Assembly (NCBI RefSeq): GCF_937616625.2
Contig: NC_065570.1
Span: 34,293,665 to 34,357,664 of the forward strand
Direction of reading: 5' to 3'
Source of the DNA: Mercurialis annua
Lineage: Eukaryota; Streptophyta; Magnoliopsida; Malpighiales; Euphorbiaceae
Length of the DNA stretch: 64,000 nt
This document shows positions 36,601-49,950 of this stretch, in pieces (the first letter of the stretch is position 1; each line of letters starts with the position of its first letter). Under the pieces are notes generated by a model. The model did no database searches. It had not been told where the DNA came from and worked only from the letters and a program-made list of their open reading frames with translations. The translations under genes and the position numbers were made by a program.

Positions 36601-38290
36601 TGAAACGCTTGGATTTGTTTCGTAACGTTTGTAACCGTTTTGGCTTAAATTGCTAAAAAGGTGAAATGTTCAGATTCGTTCTGTAATGTTTGTAAACATT
36701 TGGTTTAAATCGCAAAAAAGGTGAAACCTTTGGATTTGTTTCGAAACATTTGTAAACGTTTGGTTTAAATTGCAAAAATTGTGAAACGCTTGAATTTGTT
36801 TCGTAATTTTTGTAAACGTTTGGCTTAAATTGCTAAAAAAGTGAAACACTTGGATTTGTTTCTTAACGTTTGTAAACGTTTGGCTTAAATCGCTAAAAAG
36901 ACGAAACGTTTGGATTTATTTCGTAATGTATGTAAACGTTTGGCTTACATCGCTAAAAAGATGAAACGTTTGGATTTTGTTTCGTAACGTTTGTAAACGT
37001 CTGGCTTAAATCGCTTAGAAGGGGAAACGTTTGGATTTGTTTCGTAACTTTTGTAAATGTTGGGCGTAAATCGCTAAAAATGTGAAATGTTTCATTTGTT
37101 TCGTAACGTTTGTAAACGTTTGGCATAAATTGCTAAAAAAGTGAAACGCTTGGATTTGTTTCGTAACATTTGTAAACATTTGGCTTAAATTGCTAAAAAG
37201 GTGAAATACTTGGATTTGTTTCTTAACGTTTGTAAACATTTGGCTTAAATCGCTAAAAAGACGAAACATTTGGATTTATTTTGTAACGTTTGTAAACGTT
37301 TGGCTTAAATAGCTAAAAAGATGAAACATTTGGATTTGTTTCGTAACGTTTGTAAACGTTTGGCTTAAATCGCAAAAAAGGGGAAACGTTTGGATTTGTT
37401 TCGTAACTTTTGTAAACGTTTGGCTTAAATCGCTAAAAATGGGAAACGTTTCATTTGTTTCGTAACTTATGTAAACGTTTGGCCTAAATTGCTAAAAAGG
37501 TGAAATGCTTGGATTTGTTTCGGAACATTTTTAAACGTTTGGCTTAATTTTCTAAAAAGGTGAAACGCTTGGATTTGTTTCGTAACGTTTGTAAACGTTT
37601 GGTTTAAATTGCAAAAAAGATGAAACGGCTGGTTTTGTATCGTAACATTTGTAAAAGTTCGGCTTTAATCGCTAATAATGAGAAATGTTTGGATTTGTTC
37701 TGTAACGTTTTAAACGTTTGTTTTTTTGTAACGTTTGTAAATGTTTGGCTTAAATCTCTAAAAAGGGAAAAATTTTGAATTTTTTTCGTAACGTTTGTAA
37801 ACGTTTGGCTTAAATTGCTAAAAAGGCGAAACGTTTGGATTTGTTTCGTAACGTTTGTAAACGTTTTGCTGAAATCGCTAAAATGGTGAAATGTTTGGAT
37901 TTGTTTCGTAACGTTTGTAAACGTTTGGCTTAAATCAATGAAAAGGTTAAACGTTTGGATTTAATTCATAACCTTTGTAAACGTTTGGCTTAAACCACTA
38001 AAAAGGTTAAAAGTTTGGATTTGTTTTGAAAAGTTTGTAAGCATTTGGCTCAAATCGCTGAAAAGGTGAAACGTTTGGATTTGTTTCTTAATGTTTGTAA
38101 ACGTTTAGCTTCAATCGCTAAAAAGGGGGAACGTTTGGATTTGTTTCGTAACATTTGTAAACGTTAGGCATAAATCGCAAAAAAGGTGAAATGTATGGAT
38201 TTGTTTCGTAACGTTTTAAACATTTGGCTTAAACCGGTAAAATGGGGAAACATTTGTATTTGTTTCTTAACGTTTGTAAACGTTTGGCTT
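33600..38290 (+). repeat. Family II large unit, first copy (pair at 41.2-44.9 kb)
   Basis: The order of variants from about 34,100 to about 36,400 returns from about 41,180 at an offset of about 7,083 (marks at 34,099 and 41,181; 35,021 and 42,105). The offset becomes about 7,144 after an extra monomer at about 42,470-42,530. From about 36,960 the offset is about 6,605 (38,164 and 44,769), so one copy gained or lost about nine monomers around 36,400-36,960. Poly-T monomers lie at 33,655 (T8), 34,578 (T8) and 37,721 (T7). Confidence 0.8.
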
Positions 38291-38292
38291 AA

Positions 38293-40052
38293 ATTGCTAA
38301 AAAGGTGAAACGTTTTGATTTATTTCGTAACGTTTGTAAACGTTTTGCTTAAATCATTAAAAAGGTGAAACGTTTAGATTTATTTCGTAACGTTTGTAAA
38401 CGTTTGGCTTAAATTGCTAAAAAGGTGAAACATTTGAATTTGTTTCGTAACGTTTGCAAACGTTTGGTTTAAATCGCTAAAAAGGTGAAACATTTGGATT
38501 TGTTTCGTAACGTTTGTAAACGTTTGGGTTAAATTGCTAAAAAAGTGAAACGCTTGGATTTGTTTCGTAACGTTTGTAAACGTTTGGCTTAAATTGTTAA
38601 AAAGGTGAAACATTTGGATTTGTTTCCTAACCTTTGTAGACTTTTGGGTTAATCGCTAAAAAGGTGAAATGTTTGGAATTTTTCCTAACGTTTGTAAAGG
38701 TCTGGCTTAAATCGCTAAAAAGGTGAAACCTTTGGATTTGTTTCGTACCGTTTTTAAAACGTTTGGTTTAAATTGCTAAAAATGTGAAACGCTTAGATTT
38801 GTTTCGTTACGTTTGTAAACATTTGGCATAAATTGCTAAAAAGGTGAAACACTTGGATTTGTTTCTTAATGTTTGTAAACGTTTGGCTTATATCGCTAAG
38901 AAGACGAAACGTTTGGATTTATTTCGTAAAGTTTGTAAACGTTTGGCTTAAATCGCTAAAAAGATGAAACGTTTGTATTTGTTTCGTAACGTTTGTAAAC
39001 ATCTGGCTTAAATCGCTAAAAAGGGGAAACGTTTGAATTTGTTTCGTAACGTTTGTAAATGTTTGGCTTAAATTGATAAAAAGGCGAAACGTTTGGATTT
39101 GTTTCGTAACGTTTGTAAACGTTTTGCTGAAATCGCTAAAATGGTGAAATGTTTGAATTTGTTTCGTAACGTTTGTAAATGTTTGGCCTAAATCGCTAAA
39201 AAGGTTAAACGTTTGGATTTAATTCATAGCCTTTGTAAACGTTTGGCTTAAATCAATAAAAAGGTTAAAAGTTTGGATTTGTTTCGAAACATTTGTAAGC
39301 GTTTGGCTCAAATCGCTAAAAAGGTGAAAAGTTTGGATTTGTTTCTTATTGTTTGTAAACATTTGGCTTCAATCGCTAAAAAGGGGAAACTATGGATTGG
39401 TTTCGTAATGTTTGTAAACGTTAGGCATAAATCGCAAAAAAGGTGAAATGTATGGATTTGTTTCGTAACGTTTTAAGCATTTGGCTTAAATCGGTAAAAT
39501 GGGGAAACATTTATATTTGTTTCGTAATGTTTGTAAACGTTTGGCTTAAATCGCTAAAAAGGGGAAACGTTTGGATTTGTTTCGTAACTTTTGTAAACGT
39601 TTGGCTTAAATCGCTAAAAATGGGAAACATTTCATTTGTTTCGTAACGTTTGTAAACATTTGGCCTAAATTGCTAAAAAGGTGAAATGCTTGGATTTGTT
39701 TCAGAACATTTGTAAACGTTTGGCTTAATTTTCTAAAAAGGTGAAACGCTTGGATTTTTTTCGTAACGTTTGTAAACGTTTGGCTTAAATTGCTAAAAAG
39801 ATGAAACGGTTGGTTTTGTTTCGTAACATTTGTAAAGGTTTGGCTTAATCGCTAAAAATGTGAATCATTTAGATTTGTTTTGTAACGTTTTATACGTTTT
39901 TTTTTTGTAACGTATGTAAACGTTTGGCTTAAATCGATAAAAAGGGAAAACATTTGAATTTGTTTTGTAACGTTTGTAAACGTTTGGCTTAAATTGTTAA
40001 AAAGGCGAAACATTTGGATTTGTTTCGTAACGTTTGTAAACGTTTTGCTGAA
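38293..40052 (+). repeat. 1,760-bp family II duplication, copy 1
   Basis: A unit of about 1,760 bp begins at 'GTGAAACGTTTTGATTTATT' and is followed directly by its copy. Paired marks lie at 38,313 and 40,073, at 39,033 and 40,793, and 'TTAGGCATAAATCGCA' at 39,421 and 41,181, all at offset 1,760. It includes the unusual short monomer 'TTGGAATTTTTCCTAACG' (38,672 and 40,432). The two copies differ at only a few bases in the parts I compared. Confidence 0.9.
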
Positions 40053-41813
40053 ATTGCTAAAAAGGTGAAACGTTTTGATTTATTTCGTAACGTTTGTAAA
40101 CGTTTTGCTTAAATCACTAAAAAGGTGAAACGTTTAGATTTGTTTCGTAACGTTTGTAAACGTTTGGCTTAAATTGCTAAAAAGGTGAAACATTTGAATT
40201 TGTTTCGTAACGTTTGTAAACGTTTGGTTTAAATCGCTAAAAAGGTGAAACATTTGGATTTGTTTCGTAACGTTTGTAAACGTTTGGGTTAAATTGCTAA
40301 AAAAGTGAAACGCTTGGATTTGTTTCGTAACGTTTGTAAACGTTTGGCTTAAATTGTTAAAAAGGTGAAACATTTGGATTTGTTTCCTAACCTTTGTAGA
40401 ATTTTGGGTTAATCGCTAAAAAGGTGAAATGTTTGGAATTTTTCCTAACGTTTGTAAAGGTCTGGTTTAAATCGCTAAAAAGGTGAAACCTTTAGATTTG
40501 CTTCGTACCGTTTTTAAAACGTTTGGTTTAAATTGCTAAAAATGTGAAACGCTTACATTTGTTTCGTTACGTTTGTAAACATTTGGCATAAATTGCTAAA
40601 AAGGTGAAACACTTGGATTTGTTTCTTAATGTTTGTAAACGTTTGGCTTAAATCGCTAAGAAGACGAAACGTTTGGATTTATTTCGTAAAGTTTGTAAAC
40701 GTTTGGCTTAAATCGCTAAAAAGATGAAACGTTTGTATTTGTTTCGTAACGTTTGTAAACATCTGGCTTAAATCGCTAAAAAGGGGAAACGTTTGAATTT
40801 GTTTCGTAACGTTTGTAAATGTTTGGCTTAAATTGCTAAAAAGGCGAAACGTTTGGATTTGTTTCGTAACGTTTGTAAACGTTTTGCTGAAATCGCTAAA
40901 ATGGTGAAATGTTTGAATTTGTTTCGTAACGTTTGTAAATGTTTGGCCTAAATCGCTAAAAAGGTTAAACGTTTGGATTTAATTCATAGCCTTTGTAAAC
41001 GTTTGGCTTAAATCAATAAAAAGGTTAAAAGTTTGGATTTGTTTCGAAACATTTGTAAGCGTTTGGCTCAAATCGCTAAAAAGGTGAAAAGTTTGGATTT
41101 GTTTCTTATTGTTTGTAAACGTTTGGCTTCAATCGCTAAAAAGGGGAAACTATGTATTGGTTTCGTAATGTTTGTAAACGTTAGGCATAAATCGCAAAAA
41201 AGGTGAAATGTATGGATTTGTTTCGTAACGTTTTAAGCATTTGGCTTAAATCGGTAAAATGGGGAAACATTTATATTTGTTTCGTAATGTTTGTAAACGT
41301 TTGGCTTAAATCGCTAAAAAGGGGAAACATTTGGATTTGTTTCGTAACTTTTGTAAACGTTTGGCTTAAATCGCTAAAAATGGGAAACGTTTCATTTGTT
41401 TCGTAACGTTTGTAAACATTTGGCCTAAATTGCAAAAAAGGTGAAATGCTTGGATTTGTTTCATAACATTTGTAAACGTTTGGCTTAATTTTCTAAAAAG
41501 GTGAAACGCTTGGATTTTTTTCGTAACGTTTGTAAACGTTTGGCTTAAATTGCTAAAAAGATGAAACAGTTGGTTTTGTTTCGTAACATTTGTAAAGGTT
41601 TGGCTTAATCGCTAAAAATGTGAAACATTTGGATTTGTTTTGTAACGTTTTATACGTTTGTTTTTTTTTGTAACGTATGTAAACGTTTGGCTTAAATCGA
41701 TAAAAAGGGAAAACATTTGAATTTGTTTTGTAACGTTTGTAAACGTTTGGCTTAAATTGCTAAAAAGGCGAAACATTTGGATTTGTTTCGTAACGTTTGT
41801 AAACGTTTTGCTG
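40053..41813 (+). repeat. 1,760-bp family II duplication, copy 2
   Basis: Direct copy of the preceding unit. Small differences include CTTTTGGG/ATTTTGGG near 38,642 versus 40,402, and the poly-T monomer, which is T10 without a G at about 39,897 here preceded by copy 1, but G plus T9 at about 41,661 in this copy. High similarity suggests recent origin by unequal exchange. Confidence 0.9.
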
Positions 41814-44800
41814 AAATCGCTAAAATGGTGAAATGTTTGGATTTGTTTCGTAACGTTTGTAAATGTTTGGCTTAAATCGCTAAAAAGGTTAAACGTTTCG
41901 GTTTAATTCATAACCTTTGTAAACGTTTGGCTTAAATCACTAAAAAGGTTAAAAGTTTGGATTTGTTTCGAAACATTTGTAAGCGTTTGGCTCAAATCGC
42001 TAAAAAGGTGAAACGTTTGGATTTGTTTCTTATTGTTTGTAAACGTTTGGCTTCAATCGCTAAAAAGGGGAAACTATGGATTTGTTTCGTAATGTTTGTA
42101 AACGTTAGGCATAAATCGCAAAAAAGATGAAATGTATGGATTTGTTTCGTAACGTTTTAAACATTTGGCTTAAATCGGTAAAATGGGGAAACGTTTATAT
42201 TTGTTTCGTAATGTTTGTAAACGTTTGGCTTAAATTGCTTACAAGGTGAAACATTTTGATTTATTTCTTAACGTTTGTAAACGTTTTGGTTAAATCGCTA
42301 AAAAGGTGAAATGTTTAGATTTGTTTCGTAACGTTTGTAAAAGTTTGGCTTAAATCGCTAAAAAGGTGAAATATTTGAATTTGTTTCGTAACATTTGTAA
42401 ATGTTTGGCTTATATCGCTAAAAAGGTGAAACATTTGGATTTGTTTCGTAACGTTTGTAAACGTTTGGGTTAAATTGCTAAAAAAGGGAAACGCTTGGAT
42501 TTGTTTTGAACGTTTGTAAACGTTTGGCTTAAATTGCTAAAAAGGTAAAACATTTCGATTTGTTTCCTAACCTTTGTTGACGTCTGGCTTAAATCGCTAA
42601 AAAGGGAAAATGTTCAGATTTGTTTTGTAATGTTTGTAAAGGTTTGGCTTAAATCGCTAAAAAGGTGAAACCTTTGGATTTGTTTCGTAACGTTTGTAAA
42701 CCGTTTGGTTTAAATTGCTAAAAATGTGAAACGCTTAGATTTGTTTCGTTACGTTTGTAAAAGTTTGGCTTAAATTGCTAAAAAGGTGATACGCTTGGAT
42801 TTGTTTCTTATTGTTTGTAAACGTTTGGCTTAAATCGCTAAAAAGACGAAACGTTTGGATTTATTTCGTAAAGTTTGTAAACGTTTGGCTTAAATCGCTA
42901 AAAAGATGAAATGTTTAGATTTGTTTCGTAACGTTTGTAAACGTCTGGCTTAAATCGCTAAAAAGGGGTAACATTTGGATTTGTTTCGTAACTTCGGTAA
43001 CGTTTGGCTTAAATCGCTAAAAATGTGAAATGTTTCATTTGTTTCGTAACGTTTGTAAACATTTATCTTAAATTGCTAAAAAGGTGAAACGCTTGGATTT
43101 GTTTCGTAACTTTTGTAAACGTTTGACTTAAATTGCTAAAAAGGTGAAACATTTGGATTTGTTTCCTAACCTTTGTAAACGTTTGGCTTAAATCGCTAAA
43201 AATGTGAAATGTTTGTATTTGTTTCCTAGAGTTTGTAAACGTTTGGCTTAAATCGCTAAAAAGGTGAAACCTTTCTATTTGTTTCGTAACGTTTTTAAAA
43301 GGTTTGGTTTAAATTGCAAAAAATGTGAAACGCTTGAATTTGTTTCGTAACGTTTGTAAAACGTTTGGCTTAAATTGTTAAAAAGGTGAAACCTTTAGAT
43401 TTGTTTCGTAATGTTTGTAAAACGTGTGGCTTAAATTGCTAAAAAGGTTAAACGCTTTGATTTGTTTCTTAATGTTTGTAAACGTTTGGCTTAAATCGCT
43501 AAAAAGGTTAAACGTTTAGATTTATTTCGTAAAGTTTGTAAATGTTTGGCTTAAATCGCTAAAAAGATGAAACGTTTGGATTTGTTTCGTAACGTTTGTA
43601 AACGTCTGGCTTAAATCGCATAGAAGGGGTAACGTTTTGATTTGTTTCGTAACTTTTGTAAACGTTTGGCGTAAATCGCTAAAAATGTGAAATGTTTCAT
43701 TTGTTTCGTAACGTTTGTAAACGTTTGGCATAAATTGCTAAAAAAGTGAAACGCTTGGATTTGTTTCGTAACATTTGTAAACGTTTGGCTTAAATTGCTA
43801 AAAAGGTGAAATACTTGGATTTGTTTCTTAACGTTTGTAAAAAATTGGCTTAAATCGCTAAAAAGACGAAACATTTGGATTTATTTTGTAACGTTTGTAA
43901 ACGTATGGCTTAAATAGCTAAAAAGATGAAACATTTGGATTTGTTTCGTAACGTTTGTAAACGTTTGGCTTAAATCGCAAAAAAGGGGAAACGTTTGGAT
44001 TTGTTTCGTAACTTTTGTAAACGTTTGGCTTAAATCGCTAAAAATGTGAAACGTTTCATTTGTTTCGTAACGTTTGTAAACGTTTGGCCTAAATTGCTAA
44101 AAAGGTGAAATGCTTGGATTTGTTTCGGAACATTTTTAAACGTTTGGCTTAATTTTCTAAAAAGGTGAAACGCTTGGATTTGTTTCGTAACGTTTGTAAA
44201 CGTTTGGCTTAAATTGCAAAAAAGATGAAACGGCTGGTTTTGTATCGTAACATTTGTAAAAGTTCGGCTTTAATCGCTAATAATGAGAAATGTTTGGATT
44301 TGTTCTGTAACGTTTTAAACGTTTGTTGTTTCGTAACGTTTGTAAACGTTTGGCCTAAATTGCTAAAAAGGTGAAATGCTTGGATTTGTTTCATAACATT
44401 TGTAAACGTTTGGCTTAAATTGCTAAAAAGGCGAAACGTTTGGATTTGTTTCGTAACGTTTGTAAACGTTTTGCTGAAATCGCTAAAATGGTGAAATGTT
44501 TGGATTTGTTTCGTAACGTTTGTAAACGTTTGGCTTAAATCAATGAAAAGGTTAAACGTTTGGATTTAATTCATAACCTTTGTAAACGTTTGGCTTAAAC
44601 CACTAAAAAGGTTAAAAGTTTGGATTTGTTTTGAAAAGTTTGTAAGCATTTGGCTCAAATCGCTGAAAAGGTGAAACGTTTGGATTTGTTTCTTAATGTT
44701 TGTAAACGTTTAGCTTCAATCGCTAAAAAGGGGGAACGTTTGGATTTGTTTCGTAACATTTGTAAACGTTAGGCATAAATCGCAAAAAAGGTGAAATGTA

Positions 44801-45880
44801 TGGATTTGTTTCGTAACGTTTTAAACATTTGGCTTAAACCGGTAAAATGGGGAAACATTTGTATTTGTTTCTTAACGTTTGTAAACGTTTGGCTTAAATT
44901 GCTAAAAAGGTGAAACGTTTTGATTTATTTCGTAACGTTTGTAAACGTTTTGCTTAAATCATTAAAAAGGTGAAACGTTTAGATTTATTTCGTAACGTTT
45001 GTAAACGTTTGGCTTAAATTGCTAAAAAGGTGAAACATTTGAATTTGTTTCGTAACGTTTGTAAACGTTTGGTTTAAATCGCTAAAAAGGTGAAACATTT
45101 GGATTTGTTTCGTAACGTTTGTAAATGTTTGGGTTAAATTGCTAAAAAAGTGAAACGCTTGGATTTGTTTCGTAACGTTTGTAAACGTTTGGCTTAAATT
45201 GTTAAAAAGGTGAAACATTTGGATTTGTTTCCTAACCTTTGTAGACTTTTGGGTTAATCGCCTAAAAAGGTGAAATGTTTGTAATTTTTCCTAACGTTTG
45301 TAAAGGTCTGGCTTAAATCGCTAAAAAGGTGAAACCTTTGGATTTGTTTCGTACCGTTTTTAAAACGTTTGGTTTAAATTGCTAAAAATGTGAAACGCTT
45401 AGATTTGTTTCGTTACGTTTGTAAACATTTGGCATAAATTGCTAAAAAGGTGAAACACTTGGATTTGTTTCTTAATGTTTGTAAACGTTTGGCTTAAATC
45501 GCTATGAAGACGAAACGTTTGGATTTATTTCGTAAAGTTTGTAAACGTTTGGCTTAAATCGCTAAAAAGATGAAACGTTTGGATTTGTTTCGAAACGTTT
45601 GTAAACATCTGGCTTAAATCGCTAAAAAGGGGAAACGTTTGGATTTGTTTCGTAACTATTGTAAATGTTTGGCTTAAATCCCTAAAAATGGGAAACGTTT
45701 CAGTTGTTTCGTAACGTTTATAAACGTTTGGCCTAAATTGCTAAAAAGGTGAAATGCTTGGATTTGTTTCATAACATTTGTAAACGTTTGGCTTAATTTT
45801 CTAAAAAGGTGAAACGCTTGGATTTGTTTCGTAACGTTTGTAAACGTTTGGCTTAAATTTCTAAAAAGATGAAACGTTTG
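41813..45880 (+). repeat. Family II large unit, second copy
   Basis: This continues the second copy of the large unit that starts near 41,180. About 43,560-45,610 matches about 36,960-39,000 at an offset of about 6,605, including 'CTTAGAAGGGG'/'CATAGAAGGGG' (37,014 and 43,619), 'TAATAATGAGAAATG' (37,672 and 44,276) and 'AACCGGTAAAATGGGG' (38,233 and 44,838). A difference near 44,320-44,400 replaces the poly-T monomer with 'GTTTGTTGTTTCGTAACG' plus another monomer type, a small exchange within this copy. Confidence 0.82.
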
Positions 45881-48800
45881 GCTTAAATCGCTAAAAATGT
45901 GAAACGTTTGGATTTGTTTTGCAATATTTTAAACGTTTGTTTTTTTTTTGTAACGTTTATAAATGTTTGGCTTAAATCGCTAAAAAGGGTAAACATTTGA
46001 ATTTTTTTCGTAACGTTTGTAAACGTTTGGCTTAAATTGCTAAAAAGGCGAAATGTTTGGATTTTTTTGGTAACGTTTGTAAACGTTTTGCTGAAATCGC
46101 TAAAATGGTGTAATGTTTGGATTTTTTTCGTAACGTTTGTAAACGTTTGGCTTAAATCGCTAAAAACGTTAAACGTTTGGATTAAATTCATAACCTTTGT
46201 AAACGTTTGGCTTAAATCGCTAAAAAGGTTAAAAGTTTGGATTTGTTTCGAAACGTTTGTAAGCGTTTGGCTCAAATCGCTAAAAAGGTGAAACGTTTGG
46301 ATTTGTCTCTTAATGTTTGTAAACGTTTGGCTTCAATCGCTAAAAAGGGGGATTGTTTGGATTTGTTTCGTAATGCTTGTAAATGTTAGGCATAAATCAC
46401 AAAAACGGTGAAACGTTTGGATTTGTTTCGTAACGTTTTAAACATTTGGCTTAAACCGGTAAAATGGGGAAACATTTGTATTTGTTTTTGTAACGTTTGT
46501 AAACGTTTGGCTTAAATCGCTAAAAAGGTTAAAAGTTTGGATTTGTTTCGAAATGTTTGTAAGCGTTTGACTCAAATCGCTAAAAAGGTGAAACGTTTGG
46601 ATTTGTCTCTTAATGTTTGTAAACGTTTGGCTTCAATCGCTAAAAAGGGGGATTGTTTGGATTTGTTTCGTAATGCTTGTAAATGTTAGGCATAAATCAC
46701 AAAAACGGTGAAACGTTTGGATTTGTTTCGTAGCGTTTTAAACATTTGGCTTAAACCGGTAAAATGGGGAAACGTTTGTATTTGTTTCGTAACGTTTGTA
46801 AACGTTGGGCTTAAATCGCTAAAAAGGTGAAACGTTTTGATTTATTTCGTAGCGATTGTAAACATTTTGCTTAAATGGCTAAAAAGGTGAAACATTTAGA
46901 TTTGTTTCGTAACGTTTGTAAACGTTTGGCTTAAATCGCTAAAAAGGTGAAACATTTGTAAATGTTTGGTTTAAATCGCTAAACAGGTGAAACATTTGGA
47001 TTTGTTTCGTAACGTTTGTAAACGTTTGAGTTAAATTGCTAAAAAAGTGAAACACTTGGATTTGTTTCGTAATGTTTGTTAACGTTTGGCTTAAATTGCT
47101 AAAAAGGTGAAACATTTGGATTTGTTTCCTAAACTTTGTAGACTTTTGGCTTAATCGCTAAAAAGGTGAAATGTTTGGATTTGTTTCCTAACGTTTGTAA
47201 AGATTTCGCTTAAATCGCTAAAAAGGTGAAACCTTTGGATTTGTTTCGTAACGTTTGTAAAACGTTTGGGTTAAATTGCTATACATGTGAAACGCTTAGA
47301 TTTGTTTCGTTACGTTTCTAAACATTTGGCTTATATTGCTAAAAAGGTGAAACACTTGGATTTGTTACTTAATGTTTTTAAACGTTTGGCTTAAATCGCT
47401 AAAAAGACGAAACGTTTGGATTTATTTCGTAAAGTTTGTCAACGTTTGGCTTAAATCGCGAAAAAGATGAAACGTTTGGATTTGTTTCGTAACGTTTGTA
47501 ATCGTCTGGCTTAAATCGCTAAAAAGGGGTAACGTTTGGATCTGTTTCGTAACTTTTGTAAACGTTTGGCTTAAATCTCTAAAAATATGAAACGTTTCAT
47601 TTGTTTCGTAACGTTTGTAAACATTTAGCTGAAATTGCTAAAAAGGTGAAACGCTTGAATTTTTTTCGTAACGTTTGTAAACGTTTGGCTTAAATTGCTA
47701 AAAAGGTGAAACATCTGGATTTTTCCTAACCTTTGTAAACGTTTGGCTTAAATCGCTAAAAAGGGGAAATGTTTGGATTTGTTTTGTAATGTTTGTAAAC
47801 GTTTGGTTTAAATCGCTAAAAAGGTGAAACATTTGGATTTGTTTCGTAACATTTGTAAGCGTTTGGTTTAAATTGCTAAAAATGTGAAATGCTTGAATTT
47901 GTTTCGTAATGTTTGTAAACGTTTGGCTTAAATAGCTAAAAAGATGAAACATTTGGATTTGTTTCGTAACGTTTGTAAACGTTTGGCTTAAATCGCAAAA
48001 AAGGGGAAACGTTTGGATTTGTTTCGTAACTTTTGTAAACGTTTGGCTTAAATCGCTAAAAATGTGAAACGTTTCATTTGTTTCGTAACGTTTGTAAACG
48101 TTTGGCCTAAATTGCTAAAAAGGTGAAATGCTTGGATTTGTTTCGGAACATTTTTAAACGTTTGGCTTAATTTTCTAAAAAGGTGAAACGCTTGGATTTG
48201 TTTCGTAACGTTTGTAAACGTTTGGCTTAAATTGCTAAAAAGATGAAACGGCTGGTTTTGTATCGTAACATTTGTAAAGGTTTGGCTTTAATCGCTAAAA
48301 ATGTGAAACGTTTGGATTTGTTCTGTAACGTTTTAAACGTTTGTTTTTTTTTTGTAACGTTTGTAAACGTTTGGCTTAAATCTCTAAAAAGGGAAAAAGT
48401 TTGAATTTTTTTCGTAATGATTGTAAACGTTTGGCTTAAATTGCTAAAAAGGCGAAAGGTTTGGATTTGTTTCGTAACGTTTGTAAACGTTTTGCTGAAA
48501 TCGCTAAAATGGTGAAATGTTTGGATTAGTTTCGTAACGTTTGTAAACGTTTGGCTTAAATCAATGAAAAGGTTAAACGTTTGGATTTAATTCATAACCT
48601 TTGTATACGTTTGGCTTAAATCCCTAAAAAGGTTAAAAGTTTGGATTTGTTTCGAAAAGTTTGTAAGCGTTTGACTCAAATCGCTGAAAAGGTGAAACGT
48701 TTGGATTTGTTTCTTAATGTTTGTAAACGTTTAGCTTCAATCGCTAAAAAGGGGGAACGTTTGGATTTGTTTCGTAACATTTGTAAACGTTAGGCATAAA

Positions 48801-49950
48801 TCGCAAAAAAGGTAAAATGTATGGATTTGTTACGTAACGTTTTAAACATTTGGCTTAAACCGGTAAAATGGGGAAACGTTTGTATTTGTTTCTTAACGTT
48901 TGTAAACGTTTGGCTTAAATTGCTAAAAAGGTGAAACGTTTTGATTTATTTCGTAACGTTTGTAAACGTTTTGCTTAAATCACTAAAAAGGTGAAACGTT
49001 TAGATTTGTTTCGTAACGTTTGTAAACGTTTGGCTTAAATTGCTAAAAAGGTGAAATATTTGAATTTGTTTCGTAACGTTTGTAAACGTTTGGTTTAAAT
49101 AGCTAAAAAGGTGAAACATTTGGATTTGTTTCGTAACGTTTGTAAACGTTTGGGTTAAATTGCTAAAAAAGTGAAACGCTTGGATTTAATTCGTAACGTT
49201 TGTAAACGTTTGGCTTAAATTGTTAAAAAGGTGAAACATTTGGATTTGTTTCCTAACCTTTGTAGACTTTTGGGTTAATCTCTAAAAAGGTGAAATGTTT
49301 GGATTTTTTCCTAACGTTTGTAAAGGTCTGACTTAAATCGCTAAAAAGGTGAAACCTTTGGATTTGTTTCGTACCGTTTTTAAAACGTTTGGTTTAAATT
49401 GCTAAAAATGTGAAACGCTTAGATTTGTTTCGTTACGTTTGTAAACATTTGGCATAAATTGCTAAAAAGGCGAAACACTTGGATTTGTTTCTTAATGTTT
49501 GTAAACGTTTGGTTTAAATCGCTAAGAAGACGAAACGTTTGGATTTATTTCGTAAAGTTTGTAAACGTTTGGCTTAAATCGCTAAAAAGATGAAACGTTT
49601 GGATTTGTTTCGTAACGTTTGTAAACATCTGGCTTCAATCGCTAAAAAGGGGAAACGTTTGGATTTGTTTCGTAACTTTTGTAAACGTTTGGCCTAAATC
49701 GCTAAAAATGTGAAACGTTTCATTTGTTTCGTAACGTTTGTAAACGTTTGGCCTAAATTGCTAAAAAGGTGAAATGCTTGGATTAATTTCATAACATTTG
49801 TAAACGTTTGGTTTAATTTTCTAAAAAGGTGAAACGCTTGGATTTGTTTCGTAACGTTTGTAAACGTTTGGCTTAAATTTCTAAAAAGATGAAACAGTTG
49901 GTTTTGTATCGTAACATTTGTAAAGGTTTAGCTTAAATCGCTAAAAATGT
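45880..49950 (+). repeat. Family II 4-kb unit, first copy
   Basis: Marks in this block recur about 4.0 kb downstream: 'GGGGGATTGTTTGG' (46,346 and 50,311), 'TTAGGCATAAATCACA' (46,386 and 50,352) and 'ACATCTGGATTTTTCC'/'ACATCTAGATTTTTCC' (47,711 and 51,690). The offset varies between 3,966 and 3,985. About 19 bp of the gain comes from a deletion in the first copy near 46,945 ('AAACATTTGTAAATG'). The right part, 48,790-49,900, matches 44,769-45,880 at an offset of 4,021. Confidence 0.8.
46200..46799 (+). repeat. 300-bp (five-monomer) tandem duplication
   Basis: Two copies of a 300-bp block, about 46,200-46,499 and 46,500-46,799. Each has the order 'GGTTAAAAGTTTGG', 'TTTGTCTCTTAATG', 'GGGGGATTGTTTGG', 'TTAGGCATAAATCACA' and 'AACCGGTAAAATGGGG'. 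The join carries the odd monomer 'TTTGTTTTTGTAACG' (46,482), absent from unduplicated copies. Confidence 0.9.
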
